A DNA stretch of 64,000 bases, taken from NCBI GenBank assembly GCA_000227505.4, contig AGIF02000001.1, positions 2,672,989-2,736,988 of the forward strand. Direction: 5' to 3'. The position numbers were made by a program, and so were the translations under genes. Shown piece by piece: positions 53,230 to 61,991 of this stretch (position 1 is the stretch's first letter; each line of letters opens with the position of its first letter). The notes below the pieces were generated by a model, which was given only the letters and a program-made list of their open reading frames with translations, had not been told where the DNA came from and searched no databases. The DNA comes from a gamma proteobacterium HIMB55 (GTDB lineage: Bacteria > Pseudomonadota > Gammaproteobacteria > Pseudomonadales > Halieaceae).

Positions 53230-54390
53230 TCAGTAGCTATCCACTGCAGTGAGCATGCGCGTCGAGAGCCTCTGCTCTGCTTTGGTGAGCTCAGGACGCC
53301 AAACCTCGAAGATAAGAACAAAACGATCTTCGCTGGAGTTGTTCCATGCTTCATGCTCAATCGTGTCATCGAATAAGAAAGCCTCGCCAACATTCCAGGT
53401 GCGGGTGCTGTTTCCAACTCTAAAGCCGCAATCCTCGGGAATAATGAGTGGCAGGTGGCCGATTAAGCGCGTATTGACCATGCCGTTGTGCGGTGGGATC
53501 TTTGCGCCAGGTCGAAGTCGTGAAAACAAAATATTTGGGCATCGCTGACCAGAAAAGACGAGGGGCAGTGCATTCATGGCTTCTGTTGTGACAGGGCAGA
53601 GCGCTTGATTTTCAGGCACCGGCTCGCCATTTCGCCAAAGGTAAAGCGCTCCCCAGTCATCATTGTCAGCCATCCCGTGAGAGTCGAACGCAGGTCGCTC
53701 GGTGTTGCTCTCAAGGTAAGCGTTAAATTCGCTGCCACCACTGATCAAATTCTGCAGCTCTGCTTGGATAGCTTCGGTTTTTGCCTCAAGTGCTTCTAGC
53801 CAAGGAAAGGGATCCCGCGGATAAAGCTCGTGGATGGGCAGCCCGGGATACATGATATGACGCGGCTGCGGGTAATATTGTTTGCGTTTGCCGAGTAAGA
53901 GGTCTACCGCCTCCTGCATGCGTGATGTGCTCTCCGGCTCGTCTAGCAGTGGCTGAACCTCTCGCGTCATATGGTCGGCAAACGCTTGTTGCAGCTCTTG
54001 AACGCGTGTTTGAGCGCGCAAAAACTCGACACGAATCTCTTGCACCATATCGGGATGCAGAGGGTTGATCATGAGTGCCTGTCGATAAAAGGCTGCTGCT
54101 GCTTTCATATTACTTTGTGCATAAAAAGCATCCGCTTTAACGATGTACGCTCGAGCATTTCGAGGGTCGCGAGCGATCGCGCGGTCTGCCGCAAGGTGCG
54201 CATTCTCGTAGTCGGCCAGATCGCGATTAGCGAGCGCAACAACACCCCACACGGTTGTGTCGTCTAGCCCAAGCTCAACGGCTCTCTGTGCAAGATCACG
54301 AGCAATTTCTGGCTGATTGTCCCGTAAGGTAACAATCGCCTCCCCAAGACATTGCTGAGGGTCAGTCATTAATGATGGATCGTGGCTCAT
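53230..54390 (-). CDS. TPR protein with aspartyl/asparaginyl beta-hydroxylase domain
   Basis: 386 residues. The N-terminal 140 carry TPR-like repeats (QPEIARDLAQRAVELG, ENAHLAADRAIARDP, AAAFYRQALMINPLHP). The C-terminal half (about 190-375) is an Asp_Arg_Hydrox dioxygenase: IPPHNGMVNTRLIGHLPLI, PEDCGFRVGNSTRTW, FDDTIEHEAWNNS and RFVLIFEVW. The two iron His residues (PHNG and EHEAW) and the 2-oxoglutarate Arg (DRFVL) are present. It hydroxylates a residue in a protein or peptide. ATG at 54390 has a GGAAG site. It is downstream of the TonB receptor, with a terminator between. Confidence 0.88.
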   Translation of the reverse strand: MSHDPSLMTDPQQCLGEAIVTLRDNQPEIARDLAQRAVELGLDDTTVWGVVALANRDLADYENAHLAADRAIARDPRNARAYIVKADAFYAQSNMKAAAAFYRQALMINPLHPDMVQEIRVEFLRAQTRVQELQQAFADHMTREVQPLLDEPESTSRMQEAVDLLLGKRKQYYPQPRHIMYPGLPIHELYPRDPFPWLEALEAKTEAIQAELQNLISGGSEFNAYLESNTERPAFDSHGMADNDDWGALYLWRNGEPVPENQALCPVTTEAMNALPLVFSGQRCPNILFSRLRPGAKIPPHNGMVNTRLIGHLPLIIPEDCGFRVGNSTRTWNVGEAFLFDDTIEHEAWNNSSEDRFVLIFEVWRPELTKAEQRLSTRMLTAVDSY

Positions 54391-54429
54391 GATGGCTTCC
54401 GACGTTAGAAATGAACGGCCGTAATTATG

Positions 54430-54463
54430 CAAAAAAAAGGGAGGCTTTCGCCCCCCTTTTTCT
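54430..54463 (-). terminator. Terminator after the second TonB receptor
   Basis: Read on the minus strand, GGGGGGC-GAAA-GCCTCCC (one G-T wobble) is followed by eight T's. It lies just after the receptor stop and upstream of the hydroxylase start. A-rich bases on the other side could let it work in both directions. Confidence 0.85.
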
Positions 54464-54483
54464 GTTAGGTGCTAAACGAGTGT

Positions 54484-57400
54484 TTAGAACTTAACTGTTA
54501 CACCTGCGAACAGGTATGTGCTCACGTCGAACAGACCTGGGTAAGTGTTGTTGTTACCTGTACCAGTACCTGAAGAGGTAGTTACAGGTGCATCATCACC
54601 TAGGACATTGTTCGCACCGAAGCGCAGGCTCACGTTCTCATTGACGTCATAAGTAGCCGCCAAGTCGAGGTAGTTACGCTCTTCCATTGCGTCTTCGAGG
54701 TAACCCTGTGGGTCGTCCAGACCGTAGAGGTCTGTCTCGCCAATGTGACGCCATGTTGCAGAAACAACTACGTCGTATGGAGTTACCCAAGTCGCTAGGA
54801 AGCGGTGGTTGTACTCAGGAGCAGGCAGACCACATGGACCTGCGTAAGCACCAGCACACTCAACCTTGTTATCACCTGGGATAGCAATCGAGTAGTTTGT
54901 ATCCAGGAACGTAGCAGCGTAGTCGAAGTTAATCGTACCCATATCGCTCAAGTCGTATGAGTAAGTGATGTTAACGTCGACACCTTCTGTTGCGAATGTC
55001 GCAACGTTTACGTTCTGAGTACTGATACCCGCGAGGCCACCGTCTGGTGCTTCGTTGAGTAGGTGGAGAGTACCCGCTGTGTCACGACGAACGTTCGCAC
55101 AGAACGCTGGGTCACCTGTCTCAAGACAGCGATCCAGTGAAGTCTGCGCAGGAACTGAACCAATTGCGTCGGTCACTTCGATGTCGAAGTAGTCAATAGC
55201 AATAGAGAGGTTCTCGATCATGCTTGGCGTGATAACAACACCGAAGGTAGTTGTCTCACTTTCCTCAGCAACGAGGTTAGGGTTACCACCAGTGATCAGG
55301 TTGAACTGACCAGCAGCACTTGGGTCAACTGAACCGTACTGAGATGCAGAAAGACCTGTGTTCGCACATGCCTGCTGTGAAGCAGTAGGCGTTGGTCCTG
55401 AACATGGGTCACCGTCACCGTTAACAGGTGCCAGCTCAACAAGACCTGTGTTGATACCTACGTAGAGGTCGAACACGTTTGGTGCACGAATCGCAACAGC
55501 TTGGTTGATACGGAAACGAACTTCGTCGTTTGGCGCCCAGCTGATACCAGCGAAGTAAGTGTCTGCGTCGAACGAGTTAGATACACCGTTACCGTTAGTG
55601 GTGTAATCAGAGTAACGATAACCCGCTGTCAGACCGAGTTCTTGAGCCATTGGCGCACCCGTGATGAGTGGCAACGAAAGCTCCATGAACACTTCTTCAA
55701 CTTCAATCTCACCCGCGATTGGCAGAGTCGCACCACCAGTACCAGTCAGACCACGTCCGCCTGAGATCTTGGAGATGTCATCTGACAAACGAGCCAGCAT
55801 ATCTTCGCGGTATTCGAAACCAACCAGACCTGTCAGACCAGAGTCTGCCATTGGGCTCTTGATACCCATGCTAGTGAGGTCACCTTCGATGGTGCCGCCG
55901 AATACAGTCTGCTCAGTCTCACCAGTTACGATACCAACACCTGAGATGAACGCAGCTGCTTCGTCAGTAACTGCAGTTGAACCGTCTGCATTACGTGTGA
56001 AGATGTTCCATGGCACACAGCCACCGCTGGTGTCACGACAAACGGGGTTGTCGAAAGTACCAGTGATATAGAGAGCCTGCTGAACACGGTTAAAGTTCAA
56101 GTCGTTCTGAGAGATACGAGTACCTTCAGTCGCAGAGAACTGGCCGAATACGTCGAACGCAAAGTTCTCGTTGATGTCACCACGCAAACCGAAGATTGCA
56201 CGCCATGAGCTGTTCTCGTAAGTACTTACACGAGGACCACCCTCAACGTTACGGTGCGAGTTGATGAACTGAACATCAACAGACTCGTTACCGGCTGCCA
56301 TCCAATCAAGACAGCTGATGAAGTCGCCGTTTGCATCGAATGTACCAGTGATGTCACCTAGACGAATACCGTCACCGTTTGGACCCGCACCGCCCGCAAG
56401 CAATGGGTTGTCACAGTTAGTCTGGAAAGGACGGTTGAACGATGCTGATTCAGCAATCTGAGCAGCAGTCTTGTTGTTCATGTAGGTTGTATCGAAGTAC
56501 GCTTCTACATCGTCAGTGATCTCATAGTGACCACTTGCACCGAGGTTCCAACGCTCAACTGGACGCTGGTAGTGGTTTACCGCACCGTAGTTGTAGAACA
56601 CGTCACTTCGGCTGAAGTCGATTGGTACGATTGTGCCATCGAGCTCCTGGAATACAGTACCAGCTACGCCGTTACCGATAGTTCCGTTGAAACGACGGAA
56701 GTTTGAAGAACCACCACAGAAGGGGTTTGACGAACCGAACAAAGTACATGCGCCAGTGTCACGGTCACGACCGATCATTGACTCCATGTCTTCGTACGTA
56801 CCGAAAAGCGTGATGTTGCCACGGCCGTCTTCACTGTTAACGCCCATCAAAACAGACATGAGGCTTGCTTCACCCGCAGTGTTTGAACCTGGGTCGAAGA
56901 AGTCAGCGTCTGCGAGCTTCTGCTCCATGTAGCCGTTGTCGTTCGCGTTGTAGTTCGTGCTGTATTGGTAGTCGAACTCAAAACCTTCGAAATCTTTCTT
57001 GGTAATGAAGTTAACAACACCGGCAACCGCGTCAGAACCGTATACCGCAGATGCACCCGCAGTTACGACATCGACACGCTCAACCATGCGAGCAGGAACC
57101 ATGTCCACGTTAGCTGATGATGAGAATGGGCTACCGAAAGGCAGACGCTTTCCATCGATCAATACCAGCGTACGCTGTGAACCCAAACCACGAAGGTTAA
57201 GCGTTGACGTACCGCTAGCGCCGTTTGCCACTTCCGCTGTCTGTGCAACGAATACGTTTGGCAGAATGTTGACCACGTCTTCGACACGAGCAACACCACG
57301 GCTGTTAATTTCTTCTGCACCGATCTGTACGAGTGGTACAGATGAAGTAACGTTTGACTTGGTCAAACGAGTACCCGTAACAACAACCTCTTCGAGGTCA

Positions 57401-57495
57401 GCTGATTCGTCTTGGGCAGACACGAGTGTGGGCAGAGTTGAAGCTACTGCCGCAGCTACCGCAGAACTGAGGTAGCGTGTTTTAAAAGATTTCAT
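54484..57495 (-). CDS. TonB-dependent outer membrane receptor, large
   Basis: 1003 residues. The signal peptide is 1-27 (ending LVSA), followed by a TonB-box-like LEEVVVTGTRL, the plug (about 45-170, with NLRGLGSQRTLVLIDGKRLP, quoted in part: NLRGLG, and GSDAVAGVVNFI) and a barrel ending in YLFAGVTVKF. Long loops contain several cysteine pairs (CTLFGSSNPFC, CRDTSGGC), suggesting disulfides outside the cell. GGGGAGG precedes the ATG. This receptor type is common in marine bacteria for oligosaccharides or peptides. It lies between two TPR-2-oxoglutarate oxygenase genes, which hints that it or its cargo is hydroxylated. Confidence 0.92.
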   Translation of the reverse strand: MKSFKTRYLSSAVAAAVASTLPTLVSAQDESADLEEVVVTGTRLTKSNVTSSVPLVQIGAEEINSRGVARVEDVVNILPNVFVAQTAEVANGASGTSTLNLRGLGSQRTLVLIDGKRLPFGSPFSSSANVDMVPARMVERVDVVTAGASAVYGSDAVAGVVNFITKKDFEGFEFDYQYSTNYNANDNGYMEQKLADADFFDPGSNTAGEASLMSVLMGVNSEDGRGNITLFGTYEDMESMIGRDRDTGACTLFGSSNPFCGGSSNFRRFNGTIGNGVAGTVFQELDGTIVPIDFSRSDVFYNYGAVNHYQRPVERWNLGASGHYEITDDVEAYFDTTYMNNKTAAQIAESASFNRPFQTNCDNPLLAGGAGPNGDGIRLGDITGTFDANGDFISCLDWMAAGNESVDVQFINSHRNVEGGPRVSTYENSSWRAIFGLRGDINENFAFDVFGQFSATEGTRISQNDLNFNRVQQALYITGTFDNPVCRDTSGGCVPWNIFTRNADGSTAVTDEAAAFISGVGIVTGETEQTVFGGTIEGDLTSMGIKSPMADSGLTGLVGFEYREDMLARLSDDISKISGGRGLTGTGGATLPIAGEIEVEEVFMELSLPLITGAPMAQELGLTAGYRYSDYTTNGNGVSNSFDADTYFAGISWAPNDEVRFRINQAVAIRAPNVFDLYVGINTGLVELAPVNGDGDPCSGPTPTASQQACANTGLSASQYGSVDPSAAGQFNLITGGNPNLVAEESETTTFGVVITPSMIENLSIAIDYFDIEVTDAIGSVPAQTSLDRCLETGDPAFCANVRRDTAGTLHLLNEAPDGGLAGISTQNVNVATFATEGVDVNITYSYDLSDMGTINFDYAATFLDTNYSIAIPGDNKVECAGAYAGPCGLPAPEYNHRFLATWVTPYDVVVSATWRHIGETDLYGLDDPQGYLEDAMEERNYLDLAATYDVNENVSLRFGANNVLGDDAPVTTSSGTGTGNNNTYPGLFDVSTYLFAGVTVKF

Positions 57496-58036
57496 TCGAA
57501 ACCTCCCCTAGTTTTATAAAAAAAGTTCAAGGACTCCTTGTGGCGCCTTTTGGTTACATGCACGCCGATGCAGTGCGATCGCACACTTGCACGTCGCACA
57601 ATAGCTAATGTTGGGTGTTCAGCGATAGTCATTCGCGGTGAATGAGGGTGAAATAAAGGTGGAATGTGACTTTTTCACACTAAAGTTATTGAACTTTCTG
57701 CTTTGAACCAATTTTCGTTCACTAAAGGCGCTCTCGGAGGTTTTGAGACCTCAAAGTGAAACCTCTTCGGTGCGAGCTTTGAGCGCTAACTTTGATGAGG
57801 TTTGGAAGTCAGAAGTTACACTTAGCCGGGCATTGGTTTGGGTGACTGGGCGACGTCATCAATTATACCGCGGTGAAGTGAGATCAAAGTGAGAGTCAAT
57901 GTGCTTAACGTTCGTTGCATAAGGTTGATGCGCTCGACGCGCTGGTCAAAAGGCAGCGCCGAGTCCATGATCGCACTCAGAAATACAACAGACGGCACTT
58001 GTTGATAGCAATCGAAGGTAAAGCGCGCGTTTAAAC
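57496..58036. promoter_or_regulatory. Divergent control region with GAGGTTT repeats
   Basis: 541 bases between the divergent TonB receptor and TPR-oxygenase genes, with no convincing gene. GAGGTTT occurs at 57737-57743 and 57797-57803, and its complement AAACCTC at 57759-57765, so the first and second can form a seven-bp stem. GCGCTC (57729-57734) and GAGCGC (57781-57786) can close an outer stem around it. TCAAAGTGA occurs twice (57751 and 57884). These may be operator or leader structures for one or both genes. Confidence 0.4.
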
Positions 58037-59872
58037 ATGAAGCAAAATTTACGACAGGATTTGCAGGCAATTCAGCAGCAGCTCATGGCGGGTCGTTTTC
58101 AAGAGGGTGTGGGACTGTGCCGCCAGGTTCTGTCATATGCACCTAACGAGCCCAATGCGCTGTATATGATGGGGGTCGCGGCAGCCCAGCTCGGAGATGC
58201 AAACGGGACACGAGCGGCGTTTGATGCCGCATTAAAAGTAACGCCGAATCGTATCGATTTGCTCGTGAATTACGGAAACTTTTTGCGTGAGACCGGGGCC
58301 TTGGAGAGGGCGCTCCAGCTTTTGCAACGCGCATCAGAACTCGCGCCGACAACCGCAGGTGTTTGGCAATCGCTTTCTTCAACGCAATTCAGACTCGAGC
58401 GTTTTGCTGAGGCGCTGAAGAGCGCCGAGAAGCTCGTCAGTTTGTTACCCACTGATGCAGCTGCTTGGGAGTTGGCCGCCGGTGCGGCGCAACGATTGAG
58501 ACACCTAGATCGTGCGGTACAACTGATTCGTTCTGGACTAGAAAAACTGCCCGAGGCAGCAACGCTCCATTATGCGCTGGGTCAGCTCAGTCGAGAGCGA
58601 GGGGACTTTGAGGCTGCTAACGGAGCTTATGAGCGAGCACGCCAGCTAGGGTTTACCTCGGCTGAGTTATTCCGCAATAACGCGGAAGCACTTCTTGAGT
58701 TGGGTAGGCCGCTTGAGGCCGCGGCTTTTGCTCGAGAGGGTCTCGCGCATTACCCAACAGATATTGCATTACATCAGGTAGCCACGAGGCTCCATGTTGA
58801 AAGTAGGACTCCTGGCGATCCGGTAGGTGAGCTCATAAAAGCTGCGCGTTCTCAGCAAACAAATGCGGCTTTATGGGAGACAGCCATTGGCTTCCTGAAA
58901 TACCTTGATCGATCGGATGACGAGCAAAAACTATTAAGAGAGGCACTCTCCTCAGGTAGTCCGAAAACACCGCGTCTTCTGAGTCTAGAAGCGATCGCTC
59001 AGGCGGATGCAGGCAATAAAGATCAGATGATGAGTACCTACGAGCGTCTGCTTAATAGATTTCCCGATGACGCAAGTGTGAAGTTTGATTTTGCGATCCA
59101 ACTGCTAAAAGCATCGGTTCCAGAGCGGGCTAATCAACTGTTTGACGAGGTGCTCAAAGAAAGTCCGCTTGATCAGATGGCCCTTGGGTTTAAAAGCACT
59201 GCGTTGCGTCTTATGGGAGATGATCGACTGAATGACCTCGTTGATCATGAAGCTATGGTCTTCAAGGTCGACGTGCCAGCACCTGATGGCTATGCCTCGC
59301 GCGCCGAGTATTTTGCTGAGGTGGCTGCGGTCCTTGAGTCTCTGCATCACACCCATGCACACCCCATCGATCAAAGTGTGCGCGGCGGCACGCAGACCAA
59401 TGGGTTTCTGTTCCGTATCGCCCACCCGGTTGTCAAGCAGCTAGAGCAGCAGATACGCCTTGCGGTGGTGGAAGCCTTTAAACGATTTCCTACTAACAGT
59501 GCGCACCCTTTTTGGCAGAGACATGTTGCGGGCACTCGGGCTGCTGATATCGTTTTCTCCGGTGCGTGGTCGGTGCGGCTCAGTGCTCAAGGTTTCCACA
59601 CGAATCACATGCATCCAAAGGGCTGGATTAGCTCGGCACTTTATATCGCGGTGCCTGATGAAGTGATTGGTGGGACCGACGATGCTGGATATATTCAGTT
59701 TGGTGCGCCCGAAGATAAGTTGGGTTTGGATTTGCCACCTATTCGCACCGTAAAACCTGAGGTTGGCAGTTTGGTGCTCTTTCCCTCATACATGTGGCAC
59801 GGCACGATTCCGTTCAGTTCGGAACAACCGAGAATAACAGTCGCCTTCGATATCGTGCCTCACAGCGAGTGA
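58037..59872 (+). CDS. TPR protein with C-terminal 2-oxoglutarate/Fe(II) oxygenase domain
   Basis: 611 residues. The first 400 are TPR repeats (for example PNEPNALYMMGVAAAQLGDA, then NYGNFLRETGALERALQLLQ and further 34-residue units). The last 200 are a dioxygenase of the 2OG-FeII_Oxy_5 type: PFWQRH, FHTNHMHPKGWISSALYIAV, GYIQFG, and LVLFPSYMWHGTIPF with a following Arg in QPRITVAFDI. The iron His residues and the 2-oxoglutarate Arg are present. The TPR part probably docks the protein substrate. It is divergent from the TonB receptor and unrelated in its oxygenase domain to the hydroxylase on the other side. Confidence 0.88.
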   Translation: MKQNLRQDLQAIQQQLMAGRFQEGVGLCRQVLSYAPNEPNALYMMGVAAAQLGDANGTRAAFDAALKVTPNRIDLLVNYGNFLRETGALERALQLLQRASELAPTTAGVWQSLSSTQFRLERFAEALKSAEKLVSLLPTDAAAWELAAGAAQRLRHLDRAVQLIRSGLEKLPEAATLHYALGQLSRERGDFEAANGAYERARQLGFTSAELFRNNAEALLELGRPLEAAAFAREGLAHYPTDIALHQVATRLHVESRTPGDPVGELIKAARSQQTNAALWETAIGFLKYLDRSDDEQKLLREALSSGSPKTPRLLSLEAIAQADAGNKDQMMSTYERLLNRFPDDASVKFDFAIQLLKASVPERANQLFDEVLKESPLDQMALGFKSTALRLMGDDRLNDLVDHEAMVFKVDVPAPDGYASRAEYFAEVAAVLESLHHTHAHPIDQSVRGGTQTNGFLFRIAHPVVKQLEQQIRLAVVEAFKRFPTNSAHPFWQRHVAGTRAADIVFSGAWSVRLSAQGFHTNHMHPKGWISSALYIAVPDEVIGGTDDAGYIQFGAPEDKLGLDLPPIRTVKPEVGSLVLFPSYMWHGTIPFSSEQPRITVAFDIVPHSE

Positions 59873-59894
59873 GCCTCTCTGCAACCAAATGCGG

Positions 59895-59919
59895 ACCTCA
59901 ACCCCAAATGGGGAGAGGT
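59895..59919. terminator. Hairpin after the TPR-oxygenase gene
   Basis: ACCTC-AA-CCCC-AAAT-GGGG-A-GAGGT folds into a two-part stem 22 bases after the stop codon. It has no T run, so it may end transcription with Rho or only protect the transcript's 3' end. The remaining bases to 60069 hold nothing else that I can see. Confidence 0.3.
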
Positions 59920-60069
59920 TCCGGCGACCCATACGCGTTGGGCAATCCACTGATAGTGAGTTCCTGGGAAATTCACCGATGATTGGTCTGTCGTTCGCCG
60001 TCGCCGTTGAACCTTGGCATTCTGAAGGTCCGACGCCTATCCGTTAGTGCAGGTCTCCTCAGCCCACAC

Positions 60070-60723
60070 CTATCTAACCTTCGACACCAATACAGACTTA
60101 CCGCTCGAGACAACGGTCATCTCCCAGCCGCCCATCCAGTTCTTATCGAACTTGACGCGCTGATCACTCCCGCGATGTCTGTACTGCGATGACGATCGCT
60201 GTCGCCAGATCTGACCGTTATCTAGCCGAAAAACGGTCTTGCCCCGCCAACCCGTGAAATCGCCAACAAGTGTGGCCTCAAAGGCCCCGTTATTAACAGC
60301 TGCTTTGGCTGGTTGCTTTCGGGTCGCGAGCTCTTTAGCGACACGCCGCTCTACCTCGGCTTCTATGACTTTTTCTTGGCTTGATCGCTCGGACAGCTGA
60401 ACTGTTGTGTCAGCAGAACTATCCGTCTCTTCGCGCATATTAGTCGCGTCGGGCCCGTAACGCTGTCGCAGCCAGTTATTCAGAAATTTACGTTGCTCAG
60501 CTGAAAGGGAGTCTACACCTGACCGATTGCGCTCCTCCTTTGTCATCGTTTGCTCGAGGGGCTGGAAATCAGTGCCGGCGCTGGCAGAGGCTGGCATCCA
60601 CAAGGGCACTAAAAGCGAGATTGCTGCCGCGTGTCGCCCGATGGCTGCGGTTGCGTTTGCCCGGAAGCTCTTCCCTTTAGTCTCCAGTTTATTCTTGGTG
60701 TTCATAGTGCGCTGGATGTTCAT
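60070..60723 (-). CDS. Secreted or membrane-anchored protein, unknown
   Basis: 217 residues. A basic N-terminus is followed by a hydrophobic stretch (about 30-47) and the likely cleavage or anchor site ASASAGT. A polar, charged middle section follows (about 55-140). The C-terminal domain (145-217) contains GDFTGWRGKTVFRLDNGQIW and WMGGWEMTVVSSGKSVLVSKV. That small beta-rich domain recurs at the ends of several gammaproteobacterial exported proteins, but I cannot name a function. AAGGAG precedes the ATG by eight bases. It is not clearly part of an operon. Confidence 0.7.
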   Translation of the reverse strand: MNIQRTMNTKNKLETKGKSFRANATAAIGRHAAAISLLVPLWMPASASAGTDFQPLEQTMTKEERNRSGVDSLSAEQRKFLNNWLRQRYGPDATNMREETDSSADTTVQLSERSSQEKVIEAEVERRVAKELATRKQPAKAAVNNGAFEATLVGDFTGWRGKTVFRLDNGQIWRQRSSSQYRHRGSDQRVKFDKNWMGGWEMTVVSSGKSVLVSKVR

Positions 60724-60849
60724 CAGTCAGACTCCTTGAAAACTGCCTTTGGCTAAAGCACAGATTGCCATGAAAAGTGTACTGTATGCCTTCGATGCAC
60801 GTTGATTCAATTGCCATCCATGCTCTACTTATTTCAGGGAATCACATGA

Positions 60850-61887
60850 TTACCGTCCAAAATATCTCTGCCGGTATTCTTGCGGGCTTGTGCCAAACCA
60901 ACGATTGAAAGCTTTACGCAAACCTGCGGAGTCGTGATAACCCAATAGGTTTGCCAGAGCCTCCACCGTTATTGAGGACTCCAGAAGGTGGTGTGCCGCC
61001 AATTCTGAAAGAAGTGTTTCTGTGATCTCCCGGTAGCTGGTGTTTTCTGCGTCCAGCCGGCGTTGTAACGTTCGCTTCGTAACATATAGTGCGCTGGCAG
61101 TGTCATCGGCTGACACAGTACCCGGTGGGCTCATCAAAAGGATACGGCGAACTTGTTCGCTGGTCGACAAGCCCCTAGTTGGCAGTTGCGTAAGCAGAGC
61201 CATGCAAGTCGCATGGGCTTTAGCGTAGGAATCGGTGTGCGCAGAAACGTTTGCTGTCCGCGCAATTCTGTTCGATAGGCGAAAGCGGCTGGCAGGTGCG
61301 CCAAAAAATACTGAAGTGCTGAAGTAATTGTTATAAGTGGAACTGTAGTTTGGCTCGCGGTGCGCAAACTCGATGGTTGCTTCAGCAAGTTCTCGACCCA
61401 GTACTGAGGCGACTACCGACTGGAGCATTAAGGCGAAACACTCATGCAGCAGGCGTTTAACCGCTTGTTCCGGCTCTACCAGCAGCGACAGAGTGCATAC
61501 AAGTTGATCTTCATCATGAGTTACCTCGACCTGAGAGAAAGGAAAGCGGAGTGGTAGGAACTCGACAAAGGCGTTTATCGCACTCATTACGTCGGGACTG
61601 CTCAGCACCAGATAGCCCATCGGCCCGTGCGCGGCGGGCTGCAGGCTTCGGCCCACCAGTAATCCGAATTCATCAGTTCCAGACAGATCGATTCCATTTT
61701 GCAAAATCTGCATTTGCTGATCGGAAGAGATAGTCGATTCATCGCCGGCTTCAAGAATCTCCAGAGCCAACCCCGTTCCTCTCAGAAGGCTTGGTAGCTG
61801 TCGTTCGTGCAGGCCGAGCACACGTGCTACCAGGCGCGAGTAGCTGCTTGGAACCAGTAATTCCTTACCTTCATATGGTGGATTCAT
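60850..61887 (-). CDS. AraC-family transcriptional regulator
   Basis: 345 residues. The N-terminal 200 form the Arabinose_bd-type ligand-sensing domain (GPMGYLVLSSPDVMSAINAF and PLRFPFSQVEV are typical). The C-terminal 100 hold the two helix-turn-helix units: ALYVTKRTLQRRLDAENTSY and LANLLGYHDSAGLRKAFNRW, ending SPQEYRQRYFGR. This subgroup usually activates a neighbouring catabolic operon when its substrate is present. It is divergent from the diiron gene with 104 bases between, and that gap contains two direct repeats that look like its operator. Confidence 0.9.
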   Translation of the reverse strand: MNPPYEGKELLVPSSYSRLVARVLGLHERQLPSLLRGTGLALEILEAGDESTISSDQQMQILQNGIDLSGTDEFGLLVGRSLQPAAHGPMGYLVLSSPDVMSAINAFVEFLPLRFPFSQVEVTHDEDQLVCTLSLLVEPEQAVKRLLHECFALMLQSVVASVLGRELAEATIEFAHREPNYSSTYNNYFSTSVFFGAPASRFRLSNRIARTANVSAHTDSYAKAHATCMALLTQLPTRGLSTSEQVRRILLMSPPGTVSADDTASALYVTKRTLQRRLDAENTSYREITETLLSELAAHHLLESSITVEALANLLGYHDSAGLRKAFNRWFGTSPQEYRQRYFGR

Positions 61888-61895
61888 GGCGTTAT

Positions 61896-61932
61896 TGTCA
61901 TCAAATAACCTTATGATGTCACGAAATAACCT
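61896..61932. promoter_or_regulatory. Two 16-bp direct repeats, likely AraC-type operator
   Basis: TGTCATCAAATAACCT (61896-61911) and TGTCACGAAATAACCT (61917-61932) match at 14 of 16 positions, and their starts are 21 bp apart, two helical turns. This is the usual form of AraC-family activator sites. They lie between the regulator gene and the operon it faces, ending 59 bases before the operon's first ATG. Confidence 0.75.
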
Positions 61933-61991
61933 CGTTGATTATTCGCGATTCTCTAAAGTGAGTAGTGACAGACAACGAATGAGGCGCGGTC

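Noticed and set aside
55661..57475. Long open frames antisense to the TonB receptor
   Set aside because: They are low-complexity, Ser/Pro/Thr/Arg-rich shadows of the receptor's biased codon use and have no family resemblance.
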